From DATNIC01 sp035604635 (GTDB lineage: Bacteria > Vulcanimicrobiota > Vulcanimicrobiia > Vulcanimicrobiales > Vulcanimicrobiaceae), in contig DATNIC010000190.1 of assembly GCA_035604635.1 (NCBI GenBank), forward strand, positions 1-64,000: a stretch of DNA of 64,000 nt, in the 5' to 3' direction. Shown here piece after piece: positions 53,093 through 62,527 of this stretch (position 1 is its first letter; each line of letters begins with the position of its first letter). Both the position numbers and the translations under genes were made by a program. The notes under the pieces were generated by a model. It was not told the DNA's origin and did no database searches. It saw nothing but the letters and a program-made list of their open reading frames with translations.

Positions 53093-55122
53093 AGAAAGGG
53101 CCCGGCGCTCTAAAAATAGCGATCGCCGCCGCCGTCTTCGCCGTTCTGTTTGCAGCGGGCATCATCGCGGGGATCATCGCGTCGTATTCGAACGACTTGC
53201 CCGACATCAACCGCCTGGCGGACTTCCAGCCGTCGCGTTCGACGCGCGTCTACGCGCGCGACGGCTCGCTGCTGGCGAACTTGTACCGTGAGAACCGCAC
53301 GTGGGTCACGATCGATCGCATCCCGGTCGTCGTGCGCAATGCCTTCATCGCGACTGAAGACCAGCACTTTTATTCGCATCACGGCGTCGACATCGGCGGG
53401 ATTTTGCGCGCGGGCTGGGCCGATTGGCGGCACGAGCAGTTTCAAGGCGCGTCGACGATCACGCAGCAGTTGGCGCGCGCGCTGTTTCTCTCGAATCAAG
53501 TCTCGCTCTCGCGCAAGATCGAAGAGGCGCTGCTCGCCATCGAGATCGAGCGCTACTATACGAAAGACGAGATCCTCGAGCGCTATCTGAACCTAATTTA
53601 TCTCGGCGCCGGCGCGTACGGCGTCGAAGCCGCATCGCACACCTATTTCGGGACCGACGTCGGCCACCTCACGCTCGGGCAGGCGGCGATCCTGGCCGGA
53701 CTGCCGGCCGCGCCGTCCGATTACTCGCCGTTCGTGAGCCTGGACCGCGCCAAGGAACGCCAGAGCCACGTGCTCGAGCGGATGGCCGCCAGTGGATTCA
53801 TCACCGGGCAGGAGGCGCAGCAAGCCCAAGACGCTCCGCTCGGCCTGATTGCGGAACGTCCCGCCGGGCTGCAATCGTATCGCTTCCCGTACTTTACGAC
53901 GTACGTCACGCACATCTTGGAGCAGACCTTCGGGTCGCAGGCGACATTCGAGAGCGGGCTCGAGGTCTACACGACGCTCGATCCGCAGATGCAAGATGAT
54001 GCCCAGTCGGCCGTCGACTGGGGGCTCGACCAAGCCGCAGCGGAAGGGATCGGCGCCCATCAAGCCGCGCTCATCGCGCTCCGGCCGTCGACCGGCGAGA
54101 TCCTCGCAATGGTCGGCGGGAAGGGCTTTTCACTCAAAGATCAGTTCAATCGCGCATGGCAAGCGCGCCGTCAGCCCGGCTCCTCGTTCAAGGCGTACGT
54201 CTATACGGCGGCGATCGATAGCGGGATGCCGCCGACGACGATCATGGACGACGATCCGGTCAGCTATCCGATGGGCGATGGGACGCGCTGGGCGCCGCAA
54301 GACGACGACCATCGCTACTTCGGTGCGATCACGCTGCGGTACGCGCTCGCGCAGTCGCGCAACATCGTCGCGGTCAAGCTCGCTGAACAATTGGGAATCG
54401 ACAAGGTCATCCAGTATGCGAAGCGGATGGGCGTCAAGGAGCCGCTCGAAGCAAACCTGTCGCTTGCGCTCGGAACCTCGGTCGTGACGCCGCTCGATCA
54501 AGCGACGGGCTACGCGACGCTGGCGAACCAGGGGATCCATATCGATCCGTCGCCGATTCGGATCGTGCGCGATTCGCTCGGGACCGCGATCCTCGACAAT
54601 CAGTATCCGCAAGAGACCGAAGTCGTCAGCGCCGGGACGGCCTACGTGATGACCTCAATGCTGCAGAGCGTCATCAACGAGGGGACCGGCTATCCGAACG
54701 CACAGATCGGCCGCCCTGCCGCCGGCAAGACCGGGACGACCTCCGATTATCGTGATGCCTGGTTTATCGGCTACACGCCCGACCTCGTCGCCGCGGTGTG
54801 GCTCGGAAATGACGACTACCGCAAAATGAACGAGTCGTACGGCGGCAATATCCCCGCACGGATTTGGGCACGCTTCATGAAGGCGGCGCTCGCGAAGACG
54901 CCCAAGCACGAATTTGTGTTCCCGCGCGGAGAGGTCAGGAAGGTCGCGCTGTGCTCCGGGAAGACCGAAGTCTTCCTCGCCGGGACGGAGCCGCAACCGT
55001 GCAGCGTATCGCACGGCGCAGCGCTCGCGCCGCCGGCAGAGCCGAAGACCCCGCCGACGATTCCGCCCGATACCGTCGGCGACGGCAAAGTGTTCGAACG
55101 GCTGGACAACGCGCCGCCATGA
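53089..55122 (+). CDS. Class A penicillin-binding protein (PBP1A-like)
   Basis: A 677-residue bifunctional enzyme. An N-terminal membrane segment (KIAIAAAVFAVLFAAGIIAGIIA) precedes the GT51 glycosyltransferase with FIATEDQHFYSHHGVD (Glu90) and GASTITQQLAR, then a transpeptidase with SSFK (Ser365, Lys368), SRN and KTGTTSDYRDAWFIGY (Lys547). It polymerises and cross-links peptidoglycan. The C-terminus is proline-rich. GTG start overlaps nusB and the end overlaps xseA. Confidence 0.94.
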   Translation: MKKGPGALKIAIAAAVFAVLFAAGIIAGIIASYSNDLPDINRLADFQPSRSTRVYARDGSLLANLYRENRTWVTIDRIPVVVRNAFIATEDQHFYSHHGVDIGGILRAGWADWRHEQFQGASTITQQLARALFLSNQVSLSRKIEEALLAIEIERYYTKDEILERYLNLIYLGAGAYGVEAASHTYFGTDVGHLTLGQAAILAGLPAAPSDYSPFVSLDRAKERQSHVLERMAASGFITGQEAQQAQDAPLGLIAERPAGLQSYRFPYFTTYVTHILEQTFGSQATFESGLEVYTTLDPQMQDDAQSAVDWGLDQAAAEGIGAHQAALIALRPSTGEILAMVGGKGFSLKDQFNRAWQARRQPGSSFKAYVYTAAIDSGMPPTTIMDDDPVSYPMGDGTRWAPQDDDHRYFGAITLRYALAQSRNIVAVKLAEQLGIDKVIQYAKRMGVKEPLEANLSLALGTSVVTPLDQATGYATLANQGIHIDPSPIRIVRDSLGTAILDNQYPQETEVVSAGTAYVMTSMLQSVINEGTGYPNAQIGRPAAGKTGTTSDYRDAWFIGYTPDLVAAVWLGNDDYRKMNESYGGNIPARIWARFMKAALAKTPKHEFVFPRGEVRKVALCSGKTEVFLAGTEPQPCSVSHGAALAPPAEPKTPPTIPPDTVGDGKVFERLDNAPP

Positions 55123-56543
55123 TGCGCCCGCTGCGCACGACCCCGCCTATCCGCAGCGTCAGCAAAGTCGTCCAGTACATTCGAAAGGTTCTCAAAGAGA
55201 ACAAGTGGCTGCACGAGATCGGCGTGCGCGGCGAGATTTCGAATTTTTCACGGCATTCAAGCGGCAGCGTCTATTTTAGGCTCAAAGAGAACGAGGTTGT
55301 CTTGGAGTGCGTCGTCTGGAAGGCCGATGCTGTAAGGCTGCCGTCGCTCAAGGACGGAGTCGCCGTGGTAGCGACCGGGCGAATCGAGACGTACGACAGG
55401 CGTAGTACTTATCAATTAATCGCGCATACCATCACGCTTGAGGGAGTCGGCGATCTCCACGCCGAGTACGAGCAGCTCAAGAAAAAGCTCGCCGACGAGG
55501 GCGCCTTCGACGCTGACCGAAAGCGCCCGCTTCCGAGATTTCCCTTTCGCATTGCCTTGGTTTCGTCCAGCGAAGGTCGCGGAGCGACCGACTTCACGAC
55601 GGAAGTCGCTAAACGCGCACCGCATGTTGAGATCGTCATTGTGGATACGCCGGTTCAGGGCACCGGAGCCGCAATAGAAATTGCAGACGCGATCGACAAA
55701 GCATCCCGTCTTGATGTCGATGTCATCGTCGTCGCTCGCGGTGGCGGTTCTTTTGAAGACCTGTTTGCCTTCAGCACCGAGACGGTGGTGCGCGCAATCT
55801 TGCGCTCCCGCCTTCCGGTCGTATCAGCGGTCGGCCACGAAAAGGACGTCTCGATTTCCGATCTCGTCGCCGATCTACGGGCTCCGACGCCAGGCCTCGC
55901 AGCCAGCCTCATCGTCCCCGTGCGCAGCGAGCTACTTCGGAACATTGAGCGCCACGAGCGCACCCTCGGACGCGTGCTGGACCGGCATCTAAAGGATGCG
56001 GGTCGCGAGCTTGCGCAAGCCGTGCGGTATTCGGTTGTCGCCGATCCGGCGCGGCTTTTTGTGCCCCGGCAACAGCGCCTGGATCGAGCGACGATGCAGT
56101 TGCTTCGCGAGGCAGAACTCGCGCTGCGGGGCCGGTTCGAGCGCGTTACGTCGCTCGTGCGCCGGCTCGAGCCGTTCGATCCGACGCGCCGCCTATCTCA
56201 GCGCAAAGGGGAACTCGAAATTCTTCGCTACAGGCTCGGGCGCGCGGGCACGGAGAGGATCGAGCGCGATCGAGCTAGGGCTGCTGCCGCGCGCGCGCTG
56301 CTGGAACCGGCCATGAGGCGCGGCTTTGCTGCTAGGACGCTAAGGGCCCAATTCCTAGAGGCAAAGCTCGACGGCAACAACCCGGAAACGATTCTTCAAC
56401 GCGGGTACGCCATCGTTCGCCGAGACGGGGTTGTCGTGCGGGACGCCCACACGGTACCCACGGGTGCGGAAATCTCTGCTAAAGTCGCTCGCGGAACGCT
56501 GGTGGCCCGCGTCGAAGATCGGAGGAACGATGGCGCAGAGTAA
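55119..56543 (+). CDS. xseA: Exodeoxyribonuclease VII large subunit
   Basis: A 474-residue XseA with an OB-fold N-terminus (NKWLHEIGVRGEISNFSRHSSGSVYFRLKE), the catalytic core VVARGGGSFEDLFAFSTE and SAVGHEKDVSISDLVADLRAPTP, a long coiled coil and the closing LDGNNPETILQRGYAIVR. With XseB it degrades single-stranded DNA. Coupled to the PBP gene (ATGA); xseB begins inside its last codons. Confidence 0.95.
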   Translation: MMRPLRTTPPIRSVSKVVQYIRKVLKENKWLHEIGVRGEISNFSRHSSGSVYFRLKENEVVLECVVWKADAVRLPSLKDGVAVVATGRIETYDRRSTYQLIAHTITLEGVGDLHAEYEQLKKKLADEGAFDADRKRPLPRFPFRIALVSSSEGRGATDFTTEVAKRAPHVEIVIVDTPVQGTGAAIEIADAIDKASRLDVDVIVVARGGGSFEDLFAFSTETVVRAILRSRLPVVSAVGHEKDVSISDLVADLRAPTPGLAASLIVPVRSELLRNIERHERTLGRVLDRHLKDAGRELAQAVRYSVVADPARLFVPRQQRLDRATMQLLREAELALRGRFERVTSLVRRLEPFDPTRRLSQRKGELEILRYRLGRAGTERIERDRARAAAARALLEPAMRRGFAARTLRAQFLEAKLDGNNPETILQRGYAIVRRDGVVVRDAHTVPTGAEISAKVARGTLVARVEDRRNDGAE

Positions 56544-56790
56544 GGCCGACGATTTCGAAACCAGCTTGAAGCGGCTGGACGAGATAGTTACAAAGCTTGA
56601 GAGCGAGGACGTCACCCTCGATCAGTCCGTGGAACTCTACAAGCAGGGTAAGGAACTTGCCCGTCGTTGCACCGCGTTACTCAACGCTGCTCGCAAGTCG
56701 ATTGAGGACGCTTCTCGCGATGATAGCGAAAACGGAGCAGCAGAACCGCTCACTGATGAAGATGCCGAGGACGAACAAATCCCGTTCTAA
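56530..56790 (+). CDS. xseB: Exodeoxyribonuclease VII small subunit
   Basis: An 86-residue helical protein: FETSLKRLDEIVTKLESEDVTLDQSVELYKQGKELARRCTALLNAA, the XseB signature, and an acidic C-terminal tail (DEDAEDEQIPF) often seen in this subunit. GGAGG lies a few nt before the ATG. It overlaps xseA by 14 bp and the tlyA start by about 29 bp. Confidence 0.92.
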   Translation: MAQSKADDFETSLKRLDEIVTKLESEDVTLDQSVELYKQGKELARRCTALLNAARKSIEDASRDDSENGAAEPLTDEDAEDEQIPF

Positions 56791-57559
56791 GCGACTCGAC
56801 ATGGTCGTAGCCGAGCGGACCGGGTTGTCGCGCGCGCAGGCGCGCGGCTTGATTCTAGCCGGGCGCGTTCAGGTCGACGGCTCGCCGCATGTCAAGCCCG
56901 GCGCGCACGTCCCCGACCCCTGCGCCATCGTCGTCGAAGAGCCGATGCGATACGTCAGCCGCGGCGGTGAAAAGCTCGACGCGGCGCTGCGCGCCTTCGA
57001 ACTCGATGTCCGCGGCCTGCGCGTTCTCGACGTCGGCGCGTCGACCGGAGGGTTCACCGATGCGTTGCTCGCGCACGGCGCAGCCCACGTCGTCGCCCTC
57101 GACGTCGGCTACGGGCAGCTCGCTTGGAAACTCCGCAACGATCCGCGCGTGACCACGATCGAGCGAACCAACGTGCGGCTCCTCGCCGACGATGCGTTCA
57201 CCGAGCCGTTCGATCTGATCGTAGTCGATGCGTCGTTCATCTCGCTACGCACGGTCGTCCCGAAAGTGGCGCGCTTCCTGGGTGAGCGCGGCGGGATCGT
57301 AGCGCTCGTCAAACCGCAGTTCGAAGTCGGACGCGAGCACGTCGGCAACGGCGTCGTGCGCGATCCGGCGCTGCATCGCAAGGTCCTGCGCGAGGTGCGC
57401 GACGCGCTCGCCCCGGCCGGCCTCTTCGCAGTCGACGTGACCGCCTCGCCGTTGCGCGGACCTGCGGGAAATATCGAGTTTTTCTTCCTCTTGCGGCCCC
57501 AGGGCGCGGCCCTCGACGATGCGCGCCTCGACCGCGTCGTTGATGAAGGGCACGCATGA
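56762..57559 (+). CDS. tlyA: TlyA family rRNA (cytidine-2'-O)-methyltransferase / S4-domain protein
   Basis: A 265-residue protein: S4 domain (KRLDMVVAERTGLSRAQARGLILAGRVQVDG) then YVSRGGEKLDAALRAF and a methyltransferase fold with VLDVGASTGGFTDALLAHGA (SAM motif), DLIVVDASFISLRTVVPKVA and LVKPQFEVGREHVGNGVVRDP. It methylates ribosomal RNA or, in pathogens, contributes to hemolysis. Starts at 56756 and 56801 are possible; the chosen one keeps the S4 N-terminus. Ends in the start of nadK (ATGA). Confidence 0.93.
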   Translation: MPRTNKSRSKRLDMVVAERTGLSRAQARGLILAGRVQVDGSPHVKPGAHVPDPCAIVVEEPMRYVSRGGEKLDAALRAFELDVRGLRVLDVGASTGGFTDALLAHGAAHVVALDVGYGQLAWKLRNDPRVTTIERTNVRLLADDAFTEPFDLIVVDASFISLRTVVPKVARFLGERGGIVALVKPQFEVGREHVGNGVVRDPALHRKVLREVRDALAPAGLFAVDVTASPLRGPAGNIEFFFLLRPQGAALDDARLDRVVDEGHA

Positions 57560-58428
57560 AGGCCTTGGCGCGGCGGGTGGTCGCCTTCTACATCGATCTG
57601 CAGCGCGAACGCGCGCGCGAGACTGCCGCGCGCGCGACCGAGATCGCGCGATCGCATGGATGTACGATCGCGCTCTCCGACGAGCAGAATGGGGTCCTCG
57701 GCTGGGCGACCGCTGGGGCGAACATTGCCGAAGCCGACGTGCTCGTGACGATCGGCGGCGACGGGACGCTCTTGCGCGGGGCACGGATCGCCGCGCCGCA
57801 CGACATCCCGCTCCTGGGCGTAAACACCGGCCACTTGGGCTTTTTGACCGAGGTCGACGGCGCCGACGGCGGGCTCGAGGCGCTCGTTCGCATCTTCGAG
57901 GGCAAGGAATATGCGATCGAAGACCGCGTCGCCCTGCAAGCTTGCGTGGGCGGCGGCAAGGCGCTCTTCGCGCTCAATGACGTCGTCGTCCACAAGGGCA
58001 ACGCGTCGCGGATCGTCCCATTCGGCTTGAAGCTCGATGGCGAAGACGTTGCTCATATTCCATCCGACGGAATCGTCGTCGCGACGCCGACGGGTTCCAC
58101 TGCCTACTTCCTGTCGGCCGGCGGGCCAATCGTCGCCCCGGGCGTCGACGCGTTCGGAATTGCACCGCTCCTTCCGCACACGCTCTTTTCGCGGCCGCTC
58201 ATCGTACCCGCGTCGTCGGTGATCGAGATCCACTGCGACTCGGAGGTTCTCCACGCGAACCTCGAGACCGACGGCGACGTCATGGCCGATCTCTCACCCG
58301 GCGCGACGGTGACGATCACGCGGTATCCGAAGCCGGTCCGCTTCGTCCGGTTGCAAACCGGCGCGTTCTTTAGGCGCCTGGAGACGAAGCTGCGCTGGGG
58401 CGTGCCAATCAAGGAGGACCGACGATAG
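57556..58428 (+). CDS. nadK: NAD kinase
   Basis: A 290-residue enzyme phosphorylating NAD to NADP. VTIGGDGTLLRGAR at 64-77 is the catalytic GGDGT loop, GVNTGHLGFLTE the NE/D-loop partner, and ATPTGSTAYFLSAGGPIVAPGVDAF the C-terminal signature. The tlyA-nadK-recN order is conserved in many Gram-positive and related bacteria. A structured element follows before recN. Confidence 0.95.
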   Translation: MKALARRVVAFYIDLQRERARETAARATEIARSHGCTIALSDEQNGVLGWATAGANIAEADVLVTIGGDGTLLRGARIAAPHDIPLLGVNTGHLGFLTEVDGADGGLEALVRIFEGKEYAIEDRVALQACVGGGKALFALNDVVVHKGNASRIVPFGLKLDGEDVAHIPSDGIVVATPTGSTAYFLSAGGPIVAPGVDAFGIAPLLPHTLFSRPLIVPASSVIEIHCDSEVLHANLETDGDVMADLSPGATVTITRYPKPVRFVRLQTGAFFRRLETKLRWGVPIKEDRR

Positions 58429-58429
58429 T

Positions 58430-58542
58430 GTTGTTGAGCGCGCCCTCGGGGAATCGCAATCTGAGTAATGTCGTGAGCGCGCGTGAGGTATTGGGGGCCC
58501 CAAGCGAAAGCTTGGGGGGCGCGCAGCCTGGGGCGGAGCGCC
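58430..58542 (+). ncRNA. Structured intergenic element, copy 5 (upstream of recN)
   Basis: GCGCGC (58438-58443) can pair with GCGCGC (58477-58482), enclosing CCTCGGGGAATCG. CCCCAAGC-GAAA-GCTTGGGG (58498-58517) forms an 8-bp stem with a GNRA tetraloop, and GGCGC/GCGCC (58518-58522 and 58538-58542) encloses GCC-TGG-GGC. Here GGAG is about 37 nt before the recN GTG, the only copy with such a gap. The sequence AGCGCGC is shared with copy 4. Confidence 0.8.
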
Positions 58543-58576
58543 TTTCAAAAGAAGACCGGCGTTAGGCGCTAAAGCC

Positions 58577-60262
58577 GTGACCTTGCAGCGGCTCACGATC
58601 GAAGATTTCGGACTGATCGAGCGTGCCGAGGTCGCGTTTGCAGACGGGCTGACGGTCTTCAGCGGCGAGACCGGGTCGGGGAAAACGATGTTGCTCGGGG
58701 CGCTCGCGTTCGCGCTGGGCGCGCGCAGCGAGACCGAGATGATTCGCGCCGGAGCAGAGCGGGCCCGCGTGATGCTCGAGATCGAGACCGGAGTCGAGCT
58801 GCGTGAAGAGCTCGCGCGCAGCGGGATTGAAAGTGATGCCGGAGAGACGATCGCGATCGTACGCGAGATGTCGGCCTCGGGGCGCTCTTCGGCGCGCGTC
58901 AACGGCGTCGCCGTAAGCGCGGGCCAACTACGGGCGCTCTCCGAGCGCGTGATCGAGACAGTCGGGCAGCACGAGGCTCAACGGCTGCTCTCCCCGTCGT
59001 ATCAGCTCGAGCTACTCGACCGTTTTGGCGGAGAGGAGGTCGTTGATGCCCGTGCGCGCGTCTCTCGAGCGCATGCGGCGCACGCGGAGATCGCACGCGA
59101 ACTGGCGCGCATCCGCTCCGATGCGGGCGACGCGCTCGCCGCCTATGATTTCGCGAAATTCGCGTTGACCGAGATCGACCAGGCCTCGCCCGAACCAGGC
59201 GAGGACGAGCGGCTGCACGAGCGCCGGGACTATCTTTCCAACATCGAGCGCATCGCAGCTGCGCTCGCCGCCGCGCACGAAGCGCTCGCGGGAGAGGGCG
59301 GCGCAATCGATGCGCTCGGTGCCGCAAGCAGCTCGCTCGCCGGAATCGCCCGGTTCTCCGACCGGCTGGGCGCGTCCAGCGAGTCGGTCGCGGCTTTGCA
59401 AAGTGAGGCGCGCGATGCCGCGCTCGAGCTCGCTCGCGAACGGGAAGCGTCGGAGTACGATCCTGCCGAGTCGGAGGCGATCGGTGCGCGGCTCGAATTG
59501 CTCGATCGGCTCAAGAAGAAGTACGGCGGGAACATCGCGTCCGTCTGCGACGCGCGGCTGCGTTTCGCGGAGACGATCGAGAACTATGAATCACGCGACG
59601 AGCGGATCGTCGAGTTGGAGTCGGGCGAACGCTCCGCGGCGGTCGAGCTGCAAGCCTCGAGCGACGGGTTGCGAACGCTGCGCGCGCGCGCCGCTGCCGG
59701 CCTCGAGGCGGCGGTCGTCGCCGAACTTGCGGCCCTCGCAATGCCGGCCGCGCGCTTTTTCGTCGGGCTCGAAGCACTCATGGCAGCGACGCCGAACGGT
59801 GCCGACCGCTGCGAGCTGTTGCTCGCGCCCAATCCGGGCGAGCCCGCCCGCCCACTCGCGAAATCGGCCTCCGGCGGCGAACTCTCCCGCGTGTTGCTCG
59901 CGCTCATCGTCGTCCTTGCGGAAAGGCGTGAACGAACCGCCATCGTCTTCGACGAGGTCGACGCCGGGATCGGAGGGGCGACCGCAAACGCGGTCGGCGT
60001 GCGCCTGGGCCGACTTGCGACCGAGTCGCAAGTCGTCGTCGTCACCCACCTGGCGCAGATCGCATCGTGGGCCGACAGCCATTATGCGTTAAGGAAACAT
60101 GAGAAGCGCGGCGTGACCACAATCACGGCGGAGCCACTCGATCCGGACGAGCGGCGCCGGGAAATTGCGCGGATGCTTGCGGGCGACACGCGTGATGTTG
60201 CTCTGGATCACGCTCGGACGATGCTGTCGGAAATCGCAGGCCAAAAGTCCAAAATACTCTAA
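58577..60262 (+). CDS. recN: DNA repair protein RecN
   Basis: A 561-residue SMC-like ATPase: LTIEDFGLIERAEVAFADGLTVFSGETGSGKTMLLGAL with Walker A at about 30-38, the GQHEAQRLLSPSYQLELLDRF block, a central coiled-coil region (about 150-410), and the C-terminal ASGGELSRVLLALI signature and VFDEVDAGIGG Walker B. It acts in double-strand break repair. GTG start; an NADK-RecN order and element 5 precede it. Confidence 0.95.
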   Translation: MTLQRLTIEDFGLIERAEVAFADGLTVFSGETGSGKTMLLGALAFALGARSETEMIRAGAERARVMLEIETGVELREELARSGIESDAGETIAIVREMSASGRSSARVNGVAVSAGQLRALSERVIETVGQHEAQRLLSPSYQLELLDRFGGEEVVDARARVSRAHAAHAEIARELARIRSDAGDALAAYDFAKFALTEIDQASPEPGEDERLHERRDYLSNIERIAAALAAAHEALAGEGGAIDALGAASSSLAGIARFSDRLGASSESVAALQSEARDAALELAREREASEYDPAESEAIGARLELLDRLKKKYGGNIASVCDARLRFAETIENYESRDERIVELESGERSAAVELQASSDGLRTLRARAAAGLEAAVVAELAALAMPAARFFVGLEALMAATPNGADRCELLLAPNPGEPARPLAKSASGGELSRVLLALIVVLAERRERTAIVFDEVDAGIGGATANAVGVRLGRLATESQVVVVTHLAQIASWADSHYALRKHEKRGVTTITAEPLDPDERRREIARMLAGDTRDVALDHARTMLSEIAGQKSKIL

Positions 60263-60295
60263 CGGAACATTCAGAATTCTTGGAACTTTCGAAGC

Positions 60296-60301
60296 TATAC
60301 T
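60296..60301 (+). promoter_or_regulatory. Putative -10 box (TATACT) for a leaderless transcript
   Basis: TATACT ends 6 nt before the ATG of the LolA-like gene, so transcription would begin at the start codon. No Shine-Dalgarno motif is present. The -35 region is not recognisable. Confidence 0.45.
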
Positions 60302-60307
60302 CGCAGC

Positions 60308-60979
60308 ATGAACAAGCCGCTTGCTTGGCCGATGATCCCCCGCCTGATCTCGATTGTAGCAACCGCCGCCGTCGTCCTGACGGCCGGTCCCGCCGTGCGC
60401 GCGCAAGATGAGGCCGGCCCGCTACCCGTCCAAGTCGCCGCCGTCCTCGACCGCCTGGCCGCCGATCCCCTGACGCCGCCCAGTTATGCCGCCGCCGTGA
60501 CCCTACGCGTCAAGCTGCGCATGTTTCCGTTCATCTCGCTGACGCTGAACGGCAACTCGACATACGAACGGCCCGGCCAGTATAAGTTCTCATTCCATGG
60601 CTTTCCGCTCGTTGCCCGGCAGTTCGAGAAGATGGACTTCAACTTGGGCGACCCGAAGGTGTGGCCGGAAAAATACGACGTCGCGCTCCAGCCTTGCGCT
60701 GCGGACGGCGACACGGTGCTGCGGTTAACGCCCAAATCCTCAAAGATCGTACGCTACATTCAACTCGAAGTCGATCCACAGAAGGGTCACATCAACAGAG
60801 CGCAGTGGTCGCGGTACGACAACGGCACGCTGGCCCTGACCCAACGCTTCAAGACGGTCGGATCGAACGAGATGGTTTCGGAGGCGCAGGTCCAGGTCGC
60901 GATCGGCGCAATCAAGGCCAACCTCAACATCGACTTCGCGAACTTCGTGATTCGCGAGCAGACCGTCGCCTCGAACTAG
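60308..60979 (+). CDS. Exported LolA-like hypothetical protein
   Basis: A 223-residue protein with signal peptide (cleavage after VRA near 31). The mature part alternates beta strands (VTLRVKLRMFPFISLTLNGNSTYERPGQYKFSFHGFP, YIQLEVDPQKGHINRAQWSRYDNGTLALTQRFKTVG, NLNIDFANFVIREQ), the pattern of LolA/outer-membrane lipoprotein-sorting and related hydrophobic-cavity proteins. No catalytic motif. Convergent with pyk, ending 5 nt away. Confidence 0.65.
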   Translation: MNKPLAWPMIPRLISIVATAAVVLTAGPAVRAQDEAGPLPVQVAAVLDRLAADPLTPPSYAAAVTLRVKLRMFPFISLTLNGNSTYERPGQYKFSFHGFPLVARQFEKMDFNLGDPKVWPEKYDVALQPCAADGDTVLRLTPKSSKIVRYIQLEVDPQKGHINRAQWSRYDNGTLALTQRFKTVGSNEMVSEAQVQVAIGAIKANLNIDFANFVIREQTVASN

Positions 60980-60984
60980 GCGTT

Positions 60985-62421
60985 CTACGGAATCTGGTGG
61001 ATCTTGAGGACGTTGGTCCCGCCGGCGCCGACCGGCATCCCACTCGTGATCGCGATCGTCTCTCCGGTGTGCGCATAGCCTTCGGTTAGAACGCGCTGCT
61101 CGGCGATCTCGATCAGCGTCTCGATAGAGCGGTACTGCTGCGAGACGATCGCCTCGACGCCCCACATCAACGCCGACTGACGGGCAACGGATTCCAGCGG
61201 CGTGAGTGCGACGATACGAGCTCTCGGGCGGAACGAGGAGACGTAGCGGGCGGTGTTCCCGGTCGTTGTCCCGACAACGATCAGCTTGAGTCCTAGGTAC
61301 TCGGTCGCGCGCGCGGCCGCTTCGGCAATCACTTCGGCGACGCCGATCTCGGAATCCGCGAGCCGCCGCAGCTTCAGCTCGTCGTGGGGATAGTTCTGTT
61401 CGACTTCCTTCGCGATCGTCGCCATCACGTTCACTGCTTCCACCGGATAAGCTCCACGCGCAGTCTCGCCGGAGAGCATGACGGCGTCGCTCCCGTCGAG
61501 GATCGCGTTCGCCACGTCAGTCGCTTCGGCGCGGGTCGGCCGCGGACTCGAGATCATCGATTCGAGCATTTGGGTCGCAGTGATCACCGGTTTGCTCGCG
61601 CGGTTGGCCCGAGCGATCAAATCTTTTTGGACGAGCGGGACTTTTTCGAGCGGGATCTCGACGCCGAGATCGCCGCGCGCAACCATGATCGCGTCGCTCA
61701 GGCGCACGATCGCATCGATGTTTTCGAGGGCCTCGTGCTTTTCGATCTTCGCGATGACCGGGATGTCGGCGCCGTGGTTCTTCATGAACTCTTGAACGCG
61801 CGCAACGTCGTTCTCCGAGCGGACGAACGAGACGCCGACCCAATCGACCCCGTGCTCGATGCCGAACTTCAGATGCTCGAGATCACGGTCGGTCACCGAC
61901 TCGATCGAAAGCGATCCTTCGGGATAGTTGATCCCCTGCTGCGCGCGCAGATCGCCGCCGACCTCGACGCGCGTCGCAATGTCCGAATCATCTTTGCCCT
62001 CGATCCGCAGCGCAATCGTCCCATCGGCCAGATAGATCCGCTTGCCGACTTCGACGTCGTGGGGTAAGCCCGCGTAGTTGACCGAGACGCACGTGCCGTC
62101 GCCGGGGACTTGGCGCGTCGTCAGGGTGAATGACGACCCGGGCGCGAGCCGGACGCTCCCACTCCCGTTTCCGTTGAGGCTTCCCGTACGGACTTTCGGC
62201 CCCGGTAAATCCATCAACACGGCGACGTGAATTCCAAGGTCGCGTGCGATCCGCCGCGTCTCCTCGATCGCCTTGCCATGCTCGTCATGCGTCCCGTGCG
62301 AAAAATTCAGGCGCACGACGTTGACGCCGGCGCGCAGCAGCTCGCGCAAAACCACGGGGTCGCGCGAGGCTGGCCCGATAGTGGCGACGATCTTGGTGCG
62401 TTTCGCCGCAGGGCGTGCCAT
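60985..62421 (-). CDS. pyk: Pyruvate kinase
   Basis: A 478-residue enzyme: RTKIVATIGPASRDPVVLRELLRAGVNVVRLNFSHG, DLPGPKVRTG, FVRSENDVARVQEF, IPVIAKIEKHEALENIDAIV (active-site Lys), DAIMVARGDLGVEIPLEKVP and the C-terminal domain with TGNTARYVSSFRPRARIVALTP. It converts PEP to pyruvate with ATP formation. The ATG at MARPAAKR is chosen; a longer frame upstream has no family support. Divergent from the proline-rich gene across about 106 nt containing an A/T-rich patch. Confidence 0.96.
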   Translation of the reverse strand: MARPAAKRTKIVATIGPASRDPVVLRELLRAGVNVVRLNFSHGTHDEHGKAIEETRRIARDLGIHVAVLMDLPGPKVRTGSLNGNGSGSVRLAPGSSFTLTTRQVPGDGTCVSVNYAGLPHDVEVGKRIYLADGTIALRIEGKDDSDIATRVEVGGDLRAQQGINYPEGSLSIESVTDRDLEHLKFGIEHGVDWVGVSFVRSENDVARVQEFMKNHGADIPVIAKIEKHEALENIDAIVRLSDAIMVARGDLGVEIPLEKVPLVQKDLIARANRASKPVITATQMLESMISSPRPTRAEATDVANAILDGSDAVMLSGETARGAYPVEAVNVMATIAKEVEQNYPHDELKLRRLADSEIGVAEVIAEAAARATEYLGLKLIVVGTTTGNTARYVSSFRPRARIVALTPLESVARQSALMWGVEAIVSQQYRSIETLIEIAEQRVLTEGYAHTGETIAITSGMPVGAGGTNVLKIHQIP

Positions 62422-62527
62422 AGATAAGACGCGCTTCTCAAGGGGAGGCGCGGCGATCCTGCGGCCAAGAGGCGGAAGATATTTTTTATTTCCAGGACCC
62501 GCGTACGCACCGGCTAACAAGGCTTGC